Shown here: positions 8,400 through 16,146 of the stretch, one piece after another | Layout of the letters: the number at the start of each line of letters is the position of its first letter | Numbering within the stretch: the stretch's first letter is position 1 | Source of the DNA: an uncultured Bacilli bacterium | GTDB taxonomy: Bacteria > Bacillota_I > Bacilli_A > RF39 > UBA660 | NCBI GenBank assembly: GCA_934090775.1 | Contig: CAKOKF010000010.1 | Span: 1-20,456, forward strand | Reading direction: 5' to 3' | Length of the DNA stretch: 20,456 bases | The notes under the pieces: generated by a model | Seen by the model: only the letters and a program-made list of their open reading frames with translations | What the model was told of the DNA's origin: nothing | The model's database searches: none | Translations under genes and position numbers: made by a program

Positions 8400-8408
8400 T
8401 GTTATAGT
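8400..8408 (+). promoter_or_regulatory. Candidate extended -10 promoter of the ftsEX operon
   Basis: TGTTATAGT, an extended -10 (TGn plus TATAGT), lies 22 bases before the GTG start of ftsE. The -35 region (TTTTAA) is poor. It lies just after the terminator, so it would drive ftsE-ftsX-M23 as one unit. Confidence 0.45.
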
Positions 8409-8429
8409 GATTATGGTAAGGTGGTTGTA

Positions 8430-9143
8430 GTGAAATTTATTGAAATAAAAAATTGTTCAAAAGTATATAAAAATGGTGTTACGGCATTAGCCAATGTAAA
8501 CGTGAGTATAAAAAAAGGTGAATTTGTTTTTATTATTGGACCAACAGCATCTGGCAAATCAACTTTAATTAAAATGCTTTATCGTGAGGAAAGACCTACG
8601 GATGGCGAGGTTTATGTTGGAGGAATTAATGTTGGGAAATTACGCAATGGTAAAGTTTATAAGTTGCGTCGTAAGTTAGGAGTAGTTTTTCAAGATTTTA
8701 AATTGTTACCAAAATTAACAGTCTATGAAAATGTTGCTTTTCCTTTGGAGACACAGGGATTTAAAGCAAGTGAAATTAAACCAAAAGTTATGACAGCCCT
8801 AGAGTTAGTTGGATTGAAAGAAAAAGTAAGAAGTATGCCTAAGGAGTTATCCGGCGGAGAAATGCAACGTGTATGTATCGCTAGAGCCATTGTTAATGAA
8901 CCTAAAGTGTTAATATGTGATGAACCAACTGGAAATTTAGATCCAGAAACATCAAAAGATATAATGAAAACTATAGATAGAATTAATAAAGAGTTAGAAA
9001 CTACAGTAGTAATGGCAACTCATGATAAAGATATTGTAAATAGGATGAAAAAAAGGGTTATTACTATTGAAGACGGAGTAAAAGTAAGTGATGTAGAAAG
9101 AGGTGAATATAAAGTATATGAAGTACGTGAGAATCTTAATTAG
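8430..9143 (+). CDS. ftsE: FtsE, cell-division ABC ATPase
   Basis: ATPase of the FtsEX complex, which couples ATP hydrolysis in the cytoplasm to activation of peptidoglycan hydrolases outside. I chose GTG 8430 because AAGGTGG (8418-8424) lies 5 bases upstream; the alternative GTG 8421 falls inside that site. The 237-residue protein has Walker A GPTASGKST (37-45; most FtsE have GPSGAGKST), the Q-loop VVFQDFKLLP, signature LSGGE (140-144), Walker B LICDEP (161-166) and the H-loop ATHDKDIV. FQDFKLL is a hallmark of FtsE over other ABC ATPases. Its end overlaps ftsX by 26 bases, so the two are translationally coupled. Confidence 0.96.
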   Translation: MKFIEIKNCSKVYKNGVTALANVNVSIKKGEFVFIIGPTASGKSTLIKMLYREERPTDGEVYVGGINVGKLRNGKVYKLRRKLGVVFQDFKLLPKLTVYENVAFPLETQGFKASEIKPKVMTALELVGLKEKVRSMPKELSGGEMQRVCIARAIVNEPKVLICDEPTGNLDPETSKDIMKTIDRINKELETTVVMATHDKDIVNRMKKRVITIEDGVKVSDVERGEYKVYEVRENLN

Positions 9144-10011
9144 AAATTTTCGCGATGGTATTAGAAGTGTTTTTAGAAATTTTAGTCTTTCGATAGCTTC
9201 TATTACTTGTATAACTATAACTTTAGTTTTGGTAGCTATTGCTATGGTTATAAGTGCCAATGTTGATCATTTTACAAAAAGGCTAGAAGAGACTTTGACG
9301 ATCGTGGTCTATTTAAAAGAAGATGTGACGGAAGAACAAAAAAATACAATTGAAGAGCAAATAAAACAATTAAAAAATTATGAATCATTGATATATAAAT
9401 CAAAAGATGAGTGGAAACAGGAAATGATTGATTCAAGTGAAGAGTTGGGAGCAACTCTAAGTTATTTGGATACAAATCCATTGTTAGATTCTATTACGGT
9501 TAAAGTTACGGATATTAAAAGTTTATCATATGTTGCTAGTGCAATTAGAGAGATGGATGGTGTTAAATCGGCAAAATATGGTGAAGATAGTGTAGACAAA
9601 ATGGTTTTTATTTTTGATGTTGTAGAAAAAGCAATGATAGTTATTGTGTGTGCTTTAATTTTGGTAACAGCCTTTTTGATAAGTAATACGATTAAATTAA
9701 CTATTTTTTCTAGAAGAAACGAAATAGAGATAAAAAGATTAGTTGGTACAAGTAATTTTGCTATTCGTCAGCCGTTCATTATCGAAGGTTTTATCTTAGG
9801 AATTATCGGGTCTATTATACCTATTATTATCACTGTATATGGATATATATTAATTTATGATCATTTTGACGGTTACTTATTTTCCCACATTGTAGAATTA
9901 ATTGAACCAATGAATTTGATATGGTTTGTTTCTATAATCTTAATGGTTGTTGGTGGTTTAGTTGGTATGTTTGGTAGTAGTAGAGCGGTTAGAAAGTATT
10001 TGAAAATATAA
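9118..10011 (+). CDS. ftsX: FtsX, cell-division membrane protein
   Basis: Membrane partner of FtsE whose large outer loop contacts a peptidoglycan hydrolase or its activator. The start is ATG 9118, with GAGGTG about 13 bases upstream; GTG 9103 would lie within that site. The 297 residues match the family. There are four membrane segments: about 24-47, 165-190, 212-237 and 260-285. The outer loop between the first two (about 48-160) includes IVVYLKEDVTEEQ and DSITVKV, typical of the FtsX extracellular domain, and NEIEIKRLVGTSN after TM2 is the conserved cytoplasmic turn. It overlaps ftsE by 26 bases, and the next gene starts 1 base after its stop, so the hydrolase is made from the same transcript. 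Confidence 0.95.
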   Translation: MKYVRILIRNFRDGIRSVFRNFSLSIASITCITITLVLVAIAMVISANVDHFTKRLEETLTIVVYLKEDVTEEQKNTIEEQIKQLKNYESLIYKSKDEWKQEMIDSSEELGATLSYLDTNPLLDSITVKVTDIKSLSYVASAIREMDGVKSAKYGEDSVDKMVFIFDVVEKAMIVIVCALILVTAFLISNTIKLTIFSRRNEIEIKRLVGTSNFAIRQPFIIEGFILGIIGSIIPIIITVYGYILIYDHFDGYLFSHIVELIEPMNLIWFVSIILMVVGGLVGMFGSSRAVRKYLKI

Positions 10012-10012
10012 T

Positions 10013-11233
10013 ATGAAGAAGTTTATAAATTATAGTTTTAGATTAATTTTAGTTATATTAATGTTAATACCATATTTTGTAGAACCTTTTAGTGTGATGG
10101 CTGTTACTAATAATAGCAAAGCTACCACGATTGCTGGTTTAAAGAAGGAATTAGAAGCATTAAAAAAACAAAAAAGTGATGCTCAAACTGAAAAGAAACA
10201 AACTCAAAATCAAATAAATCAAAATAAACAAGCAGTTGAAAATGCTAGACAAGAACAACAGCAAATTGCTAATGAAGTAGTTGATGCTGAAGAGAAAATA
10301 AAGAAAAGTAATGATGATATTGTTAAAGCTAAAGAAGATGTCGATGTAGTTCTTAAATATTATCAATTAAGTAATAATCAAAATGAATATTTAGAATATA
10401 TCACTGGGGCATCTAGTCCAACGGATTTGATAATGCGTGTGGATGCCGTTTCACAATTGTCGAGTTATTATAAAAATAAAATAGATGATTTAGATAACTT
10501 AATTAGAGAAAATGAGCAATTAAAGATTGATCTAGCAAATAAGAATACTCAACTTGATGAAAAAATTGCTAATACTTCGAAGGCGATATCTAAATTAAAT
10601 AATCAATTAGATGAAATAAATGATATCAATGAAGATATTGATTCCCAAATTAAAAATCAACAAACTTTGATTGATTATTATAAGACAATATGTAAAAGTG
10701 AAACTCAGTTATTAACTTCTTGTACTACTGTTCAAGCTTCAGCTGGATGGTTAAAACCGGTAGTAAAAGGACGTATAAATTCACGTTGGGGCTATCGTAA
10801 TCCTGTTTTAAATACAGGAACTTTCCATAATGCTCATGATATAGGAGGAAATGCTGAAGGTACTTCTGTTTATGCTGCTGCTGCAGGGACTGTTGCCGCT
10901 ATTACTCGTCGTTCTAATTGTGGTGGTAATATGGTATATATTCATGCTAATGTTTTGGGTAAAGCTTATACAATGCAATACGCACATCTTTTGTCTATAA
11001 AAGTTAAAGTTGGCGATAAGGTAAATGTTAATACAGTAATTGGAACTGTTGGTGGTGGGTCAACTTCCTATAAATACGGTGGATATGACACTTGTACTAC
11101 TGGTACTCACCTACATTTTGGCATTTCTAAAGGTTATTATTTAGAAGATTATAGTAAATGGTCACAATTTATTGCCAATTCTATTGAACCTCCTGGATAT
11201 CCTAAGACTGGTGTTTGGTGGTATTCGAGATAA
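10013..11233 (+). CDS. Coiled-coil M23 murein endopeptidase, probable FtsEX-controlled hydrolase
   Basis: Exported protein of 406 residues: signal peptide (about 1-30, ending VMA), a long coiled coil (about 40-225, with a hinge near 118-150), and an M23/LytM domain (about 245-395). The coiled coil plus hydrolase layout matches the EnvC, PcsB and CwlO proteins that FtsEX recruits. The zinc ligands are intact: H272-x3-D276 and the H366-L-H368 pair, with H325 in YAHL. It should thus be an active endopeptidase, unlike E. coli EnvC, whose LytM domain has lost its metal site. Four Cys (227, 237, 303, 361) lie in the exported part and could form disulfides. It starts 1 base after ftsX without a clear Shine-Dalgarno, so coupling is likely. 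FtsEX partnership is inferred from architecture and position. Confidence 0.9.
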   Translation: MKKFINYSFRLILVILMLIPYFVEPFSVMAVTNNSKATTIAGLKKELEALKKQKSDAQTEKKQTQNQINQNKQAVENARQEQQQIANEVVDAEEKIKKSNDDIVKAKEDVDVVLKYYQLSNNQNEYLEYITGASSPTDLIMRVDAVSQLSSYYKNKIDDLDNLIRENEQLKIDLANKNTQLDEKIANTSKAISKLNNQLDEINDINEDIDSQIKNQQTLIDYYKTICKSETQLLTSCTTVQASAGWLKPVVKGRINSRWGYRNPVLNTGTFHNAHDIGGNAEGTSVYAAAAGTVAAITRRSNCGGNMVYIHANVLGKAYTMQYAHLLSIKVKVGDKVNVNTVIGTVGGGSTSYKYGGYDTCTTGTHLHFGISKGYYLEDYSKWSQFIANSIEPPGYPKTGVWWYSR

Positions 11234-11236
11234 AAT

Positions 11237-11285
11237 AAAAACTATATAAGAAAATCGTTATGCGAAATTCATATATAGTTTTTTT
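11237..11285 (+). terminator. Terminator of the ftsEX-M23 operon
   Basis: Perfect 12-bp stem AAAAACTATATA (11237-11248) / TATATAGTTTTT (11272-11283), running into a seven-T stretch (11279-11285). The 23-base loop contains a weaker inner pairing (GAA...TTC). Confidence 0.8.
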
Positions 11286-11585
11286 GATGTGAGCCGAAGT
11301 AAGGTATTAGAATTAGAAAAATATAGAAGTTATATTGTTTTAATTAATTAGTTGATATTAGTTATAAATGGGGTAATTTTATGAATATAACTTGTATTTG
11401 CTCACATCGATTGGTAGAATATCATAACGTTTTGATTTATTCAAAAGACTATTTGGTTAATATAGTATTATTTTAGTTATAAATTTTATAGATTAGTTTA
11501 AAAAAATGCTAAGTTTAGATATAATAATATTACTAATTATAAAGTTTAATACAAAAATTATTAAAATTTAGAAAGGAACAAGGTT
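11286..11585. other. 300-base intergenic stretch upstream of whiA with paired repeats
   Basis: No convincing gene is present. It holds a 9-bp inverted repeat GATGTGAGC (11286-11294) / GCTCACATC (11400-11408), a 12-bp direct repeat TTAGTTATAAAT (11358-11369 and 11473-11484), and a possible 31-codon ORF at 11381-11476 with TGGGGT before its ATG. The inverted repeat could close a roughly 120-nt RNA structure. The last 90 bases contain the candidate whiA promoter. Confidence 0.4.
11497..11525 (+). promoter_or_regulatory. Candidate promoter of whiA
   Basis: TTTAAA (11497-11502), 17-base spacer, TATAAT (11520-11525). The -10 is perfect and the -35 matches 4 of 6. The implied leader to the whiA ATG is about 55 bases, ending in GAAAGGAACAAGG. 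Confidence 0.45.
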
Positions 11586-12524
11586 ATGACGTACACAACT
11601 AAAATAAAAGATGAAATAGCTCATTTAGATACTGACGTAGTAGAAGCAATAGCTGAATTATCTAGTTTTATTCGGTTTGATAGTGATATTAAGGATGGAG
11701 AAATAGTTTTAACAATTGAGAATGCTTCCGTTGCTCGAAGAATATACTCGTTAATGAAGATGTGTTTTCAAATAAGACCTAAAATGACGGTTAGAATTCA
11801 AAATCGTTTTCGAATAAAGCAAATTTATATTTTAACATATAATAATAATACGACTGCTGTTTTAGAAAAATTAAATATAGCAGAAAATGGTAAAAAAATT
11901 ATGCCCAATGCTTACATGTTTGGGACTAAAGAAGAAAAAATAGCATTTTTAAGGGGACTTTTTTTAGCTACGGGAAGTGTTAGTAATCCTCAAACAAGTG
12001 GTTATCATATGGAAATGAGTGTTCCTTCTAAGAGCGAGGCTAATTTAATTGTTCATCTTTTGAAAGATTTTAATGTGATTTCTAAAATATTAAAACGTAA
12101 AACTAGATATATGGTTTATGTTAAGCAAGCTGAAATGATTAGTGATGTATTAAAAATGTTTGGCGCTATTAATAGCATGTTCTTTTTTGAAGATATAAGA
12201 ATTTATCGAGATCATAAAAATATGGTAAATCGGTTAAATAATTGCGAAATTGCCAATCAAGAAAAGACAACGCTTACGGGACTTAAACAATTAGAAGATA
12301 TAGAATATTTAAAAAAACATGATTTAGTCGGATTACTAGATGAAAGAATCCAAGAAGTAATTGAATATCGAGTTAAGTATCCTGAAACATCTTATCAAGA
12401 ATTAGCAGAGATTGTTTCTATGGAAAGTGGTAAATCAATTAGCAAATCGGGTATTAATCATTATTTTCGGAAAATTAAAGAGTTAGTGACTAGACATAAA
12501 GAAAATAGTGATGATAAGATATAA
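11586..12524 (+). CDS. whiA: WhiA, LAGLIDADG-like DNA-binding protein
   Basis: WhiA proteins join a homing-endonuclease-like domain without nuclease activity to a C-terminal helix-turn-helix. In Bacillus WhiA affects division and chromosome segregation; in Streptomyces it is a sporulation regulator. The 312 residues match the family. Seen here are MTYTTKIKDEIAHL at the start, the LAGLIDADG-like stretch EEKIAFLRGLFLATGSVSNP, SCEI-like NCEIANQEKT near residue 219, and the HTH signature KSISKSGINHYFRKIKEL at the end. AAAGGAACAAGG precedes the ATG. In most Bacillota whiA follows rapZ and yvcK; here it stands alone behind the ftsEX-M23 unit, which fits a division-related role. It is probably cotranscribed with the next gene. 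Confidence 0.95.
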   Translation: MTYTTKIKDEIAHLDTDVVEAIAELSSFIRFDSDIKDGEIVLTIENASVARRIYSLMKMCFQIRPKMTVRIQNRFRIKQIYILTYNNNTTAVLEKLNIAENGKKIMPNAYMFGTKEEKIAFLRGLFLATGSVSNPQTSGYHMEMSVPSKSEANLIVHLLKDFNVISKILKRKTRYMVYVKQAEMISDVLKMFGAINSMFFFEDIRIYRDHKNMVNRLNNCEIANQEKTTLTGLKQLEDIEYLKKHDLVGLLDERIQEVIEYRVKYPETSYQELAEIVSMESGKSISKSGINHYFRKIKELVTRHKENSDDKI

Positions 12525-12546
12525 GGAGAATAGAGATGGTTATAAA

Positions 12547-13908
12547 ATGAATGAACATTATAATAATGGTAAATTAAGAATTAAAAAAAAGAGCAATTGG
12601 TTATTAATAAGTATAATTTTTCTATTAATAATTTTTCTTTTGAGTTTGACGTTCTACTTTTTTATAAATAGTCCAAAATATGTCATAAAACAAAGTGTAA
12701 TTAGAACTTCTAATAAACTAGAAAAATTTATATCTCAACATGAAAAAAATGTTCAGTTTAATTCAACAATGAAATTAAAAGAAAATATTTTAAATGATAA
12801 ATTTGCTGATAATATATTTAAAATTAATGGCTTTTATAAACAAGATAATAAACAATTTCAGTTAGATGGTAGTATTTTAAATAATGATGAAGAATTGTTA
12901 GATGGAATGATTTTTTATGATAAAGATAAAACCTTTATAAAGAGTGATAGTTTACTTTCTAATGTTTATGATATAAGTAATGTCAGTTGTGGTACTGATA
13001 ATGAGTTTATTTGTCTTTTAAATGTTTTGCATAATAACCAAAGTATGGATCTAGGATTAGATAAAGATAAGGTTTCTTTAAACAATGCTTTAGAAGGTTT
13101 AGAACAAGCTATAATTGGTAGTATTTCTAACGATAATGTTTATCGTAATAAAGGTGTTTTTAAAGATACAAATGTTAACTATAATAAGTATACTTTTGTG
13201 TTAAATAAAGAAACAATTAAATATATTTTTGATAATTTGAATGATTCAGCTAAGTATTATTTATATATTATTACTTATAATTTGGTTGATGATATTTCTT
13301 CTCTTGAAGATTTAGACAAAGAACTTAATAATAAAATAAATGAGATAAAAAATCCTATAGAAATAAATATTTATACAAATGGTATTTTTAATAAATTTGT
13401 GGGAATTGAAGTAGGCAATAATAGTGATTTTTTAAAATTTAGCTATGATAAGATTTTAAATAAATTGGAACTTAGTTTTCCTAAAAATAATATTAAATTA
13501 GAAACTAATGGTAATTTAGAAAATAAAGTTGAAGGTTTAATTTATGTAAAAAATAAAGAAGTAGTAACTTTTAATTATGTTAAAGATGGCGATGTTACGA
13601 CATTAAATTGTCAGTCAAATGTATTAGGAACAAAATTAAATATAGATATTAATAGTAAACTAAGAAATAGTAAAAATAATTTAGAGGGGACTTTAGTAAT
13701 TAATATTAGTTTGGATACTTTTATATATAATATTAACGTGGAATTAACTAATGATTATACTATATCAAATGATATTACAATATCACCATTAGACACGTCT
13801 AAAGCTTTAACATATGATAGCATGCCACAAGAAGAAAAGGATGAAGTTAATGCTAAAATGAAAAAGTTTTTGCAAAAATTTATTGGTGATTTAAGTATTT
13901 TTGATTAA
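12547..13908 (+). CDS. Membrane-anchored exported protein of unknown function
   Basis: I do not recognise the family. It has a basic cytoplasmic N-terminus, one membrane helix (LLISIIFLLIIFLLSLTFYF), then about 400 exported residues rich in Asn, Asp, Lys and beta-strand-like alternation, with only a few Cys (including CGTDNEFIC). The second half reads like long repeated strands, suggesting a LolA-like or beta-clam fold, but this is a guess. The start is uncertain: ATG 12547 gives 453 residues, while the in-frame ATG 12508, inside whiA, would add 13. The strong AAGGAGA (12523-12529) instead suits ATG 12536, a 4-codon ORF whose stop overlaps ATG 12547, so reinitiation is possible. A terminator follows at 13938. 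Cotranscription with whiA is likely. Confidence 0.8.
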   Translation: MNEHYNNGKLRIKKKSNWLLISIIFLLIIFLLSLTFYFFINSPKYVIKQSVIRTSNKLEKFISQHEKNVQFNSTMKLKENILNDKFADNIFKINGFYKQDNKQFQLDGSILNNDEELLDGMIFYDKDKTFIKSDSLLSNVYDISNVSCGTDNEFICLLNVLHNNQSMDLGLDKDKVSLNNALEGLEQAIIGSISNDNVYRNKGVFKDTNVNYNKYTFVLNKETIKYIFDNLNDSAKYYLYIITYNLVDDISSLEDLDKELNNKINEIKNPIEINIYTNGIFNKFVGIEVGNNSDFLKFSYDKILNKLELSFPKNNIKLETNGNLENKVEGLIYVKNKEVVTFNYVKDGDVTTLNCQSNVLGTKLNIDINSKLRNSKNNLEGTLVINISLDTFIYNINVELTNDYTISNDITISPLDTSKALTYDSMPQEEKDEVNAKMKKFLQKFIGDLSIFD

Positions 13909-13937
13909 AAAAACTATTTATAATAATTAGAAAAAAT

Positions 13938-13983
13938 AACTAAAGGTAAGATGTTATGATTTTAAGATGCCTTTAGTTTTTTT
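13938..13983 (+). terminator. Terminator of the whiA-membrane protein unit
   Basis: Nine-bp stem AACTAAAGG (13938-13946) / CCTTTAGTT (13970-13978) with a 23-base loop; T-run 13977-13983. Confidence 0.75.
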
Positions 13984-14065
13984 GCTTTGTTTTAAAATAA
14001 TTTTTAGTGTTAGTTCTAAAGAAAAAAGAAAGTAATAAAATTTAAAAGACTTTTAAAAAAATATT

Positions 14066-14074
14066 TGATATAAT
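14066..14074 (+). promoter_or_regulatory. Extended -10 promoter of the nucleoside kinase gene
   Basis: TGATATAAT (TGn plus a perfect TATAAT) lies 25 bases before the ATG, with AGAAGGA (14087-14093) in between. No -35 match is evident, as is common for extended -10 promoters. Confidence 0.55.
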
Positions 14075-14098
14075 TTAAAAGAGAATAGAAGGATATTT

Positions 14099-15757
14099 AT
14101 GGATAATAAAATAAGTGTTATTTATAATAATGGTAAAAAAGTAACAGTAGCTAAAAATAGTAGGATAATTGATATTGAAAAAGAATTGCCTAATGATATA
14201 AAAACAAGAATTGTTGGTGCAAAAATTAATAATACCGTTGTTAGTTTAGATACTAAGTTAAAACAAGATTGTTGCATTAATTTTATTGATAGTAACGATT
14301 TAGCCGGTTATAAAATGTATCAAGCTGGTTTAAAGTTTGTTTTTTTGGCAGCAATGTATGATGTCTATGGTAAAAAAGTTGATATTGTGTTTGATCATTC
14401 TATTATGCGTGGAATGCATATAACAATTAGTAATTTAAAGATTACGAATAAAGAAATTATTAAAATTAAAGAAAGAATGACAAAGATTATTACTGATGAT
14501 TTACGAATATTAAAAATGAATGTTTTAAGTAAAGAAATGGTTGAATTCTATAAAAAAGAAGACAAAATTGCAAATTGTTATAATGTTTTAAATATCGATG
14601 ATGCTTTAGTTACTTTGTATAAATTAGAAAATTATTTTGATTATTTTTATGTTGAAATGCCCTATAGTACGGGGTGTCTAAAACGCTTTGATTTAGTTGC
14701 TTTAAATGAAAAAGAAATAGTTTTATTATTCCCAACACCTAGAAGTAAAAATGAAGTACCTTCTTATATTCATTACGAAAAGGTTATTGATTGTTATAAA
14801 CGAGAAAAAAATTGGTTAAATAAATGTGATATTCCTTATGTTTATCAAGTAAATAAAGTGGTAGCAAGTGGGAAAATAAAAGATTTAATAAGATTAAGTG
14901 AAATTAATTATGACAATAAAATACATGAAGTGGCTTCTAAAATATTGGAAAAAAAGAGTAAATTTGTAATGATTGCCGGGCCTTCTAGCAGTGGTAAGAC
15001 GACAACTTGTAAAAAATTATCTTTAGATTTACAGGCTAGAGGTTTAAAAACGTTAACTATAAGTGTTGATGATTATTTTAAAAATAGAGTAGATACACCT
15101 AAACTGCCTGATGGGCGCTACGATTTTGAAAGTATTGCCTCTATTGATGTGGAAAATTTAAATAGAGATATTAATGATTTACTAGCGGGAAAAGAAGTTG
15201 AGTTACCAACTTATAATTTTGTTTCAGGAGTTAGAGAATATATAAAAGGGAAAACTAAAATTACTAGTGATTGCATTATTTTAATGGAAGGTTTACATTG
15301 TTTGAATGATGCTTTAACACCATATATTGATAATGATATAAAATATAAAATCTACTTAAGTCCTTTTATGCCTCTAAATTTAGATAATAATAATTATGTA
15401 AGTACAACTGATTTAAGATTGATAAGAAGAATGGTACGGGATAACCGAACCCGTGGTAATGATGTTAGTAAGACTATTTGTTCTTGGCAAGATGTTCGAA
15501 GTGGAGAAGAAAAGTATATTTTTCCTTATATAAATACAAGTGATATTATTATAAATACTTCGCTTGTTTATGAGATTGGAGTCTTAAAAGTATTTGCGGA
15601 ACCTTTATTATATTCAGTAGGAACAAATTCAATTTATTATGAAGAAGCGCGTAGGCTGATAAATTTCTTGAAAAGTTACTATCCTATTTCTAGTGAGTAC
15701 ATTGCTGAAGATTGTGTCTTACGAGAATTTATTGGTGGTTCATGTTTTGAAAGTTAA
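14099..15757 (+). CDS. Nucleoside kinase with N-terminal ThrRS-like TGS/SAD region (uridine kinase-like)
   Basis: Member of a family that joins domains related to the TGS and second additional domain of threonyl-tRNA synthetase to a uridine kinase/phosphoribulokinase-like P-loop kinase. The expected reaction is phosphorylation of a nucleoside from ATP or GTP; the true substrate is not shown by sequence. Residues 1-65 resemble TGS. Residues about 70-200 resemble SAD, with HSIMRGMHI echoing the HxxxH of that domain. The kinase begins near 285 with the P-loop GPSSSGKTT (294-302), then SVDDYFKN, LPDGRYDFES, YNFVSG and MEGLHCLND, all typical of this family. The 552-residue length is normal. It appears monocistronic, with its own promoter. 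No clear terminator follows. Confidence 0.9.
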   Translation: MDNKISVIYNNGKKVTVAKNSRIIDIEKELPNDIKTRIVGAKINNTVVSLDTKLKQDCCINFIDSNDLAGYKMYQAGLKFVFLAAMYDVYGKKVDIVFDHSIMRGMHITISNLKITNKEIIKIKERMTKIITDDLRILKMNVLSKEMVEFYKKEDKIANCYNVLNIDDALVTLYKLENYFDYFYVEMPYSTGCLKRFDLVALNEKEIVLLFPTPRSKNEVPSYIHYEKVIDCYKREKNWLNKCDIPYVYQVNKVVASGKIKDLIRLSEINYDNKIHEVASKILEKKSKFVMIAGPSSSGKTTTCKKLSLDLQARGLKTLTISVDDYFKNRVDTPKLPDGRYDFESIASIDVENLNRDINDLLAGKEVELPTYNFVSGVREYIKGKTKITSDCIILMEGLHCLNDALTPYIDNDIKYKIYLSPFMPLNLDNNNYVSTTDLRLIRRMVRDNRTRGNDVSKTICSWQDVRSGEEKYIFPYINTSDIIINTSLVYEIGVLKVFAEPLLYSVGTNSIYYEEARRLINFLKSYYPISSEYIAEDCVLREFIGGSCFES

Positions 15758-16146
15758 ACAAATTTGCTAATAAATAATGTTAGAAGTTCCTATATATAAT
15801 AAGGAAATAATTATTATGACTTATTATGTTATATGTATATAGTATAATAAGAAATTATTGCTTATTTGGCAAGAGGATTTTAGTTATTTTTAATAAAAAG
15901 TTGATTCTTAAGGATATTAAATAATATTCAAGTATTAAATAACAAAATTAAGATAATATAAATATAATAGTTAAAGTTTTAAAAAATGTATTTATATTAG
16001 ATTATTAAAAAAGATTTAAAAATATGAAAGGTCAAAAATATTAAAGATAAAAATAGTAATAAAAGAATAGTTTAAGAATTATAAAAAAAGAGGTTTAAAA
16101 AGAAAACTAACGGAAAAATTAATTAATAGAGAAAGGGTAATAGAAA
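15758..16146. other. 389-base AT-rich gap before gapA: palindrome and leader
   Basis: No gene is seen. An AT palindrome at 15820-15851 can form a 13-14 bp RNA hairpin with two G-U pairs but lacks a T-tract. A TATAAT at 15963-15968 without a good -35 is the best gapA promoter candidate and would give a leader of about 170 nt. From about 16000 the + strand is strongly purine-rich. The leader contains GGTTTAAAAAG (16092-16102), also found before pgk. Confidence 0.4.

Noticed and set aside
10160..10366. Minus-strand ORF of 68 codons rich in Phe, Ile and Leu
   Set aside because: It is the complement of the Lys/Asn/Gln-rich coiled coil of the M23 protein and has no ribosome site.
15963..15968. TATAAT as a firm gapA promoter
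   Set aside because: No acceptable -35 or TG extension, and such hexamers are frequent in this AT-rich gap.
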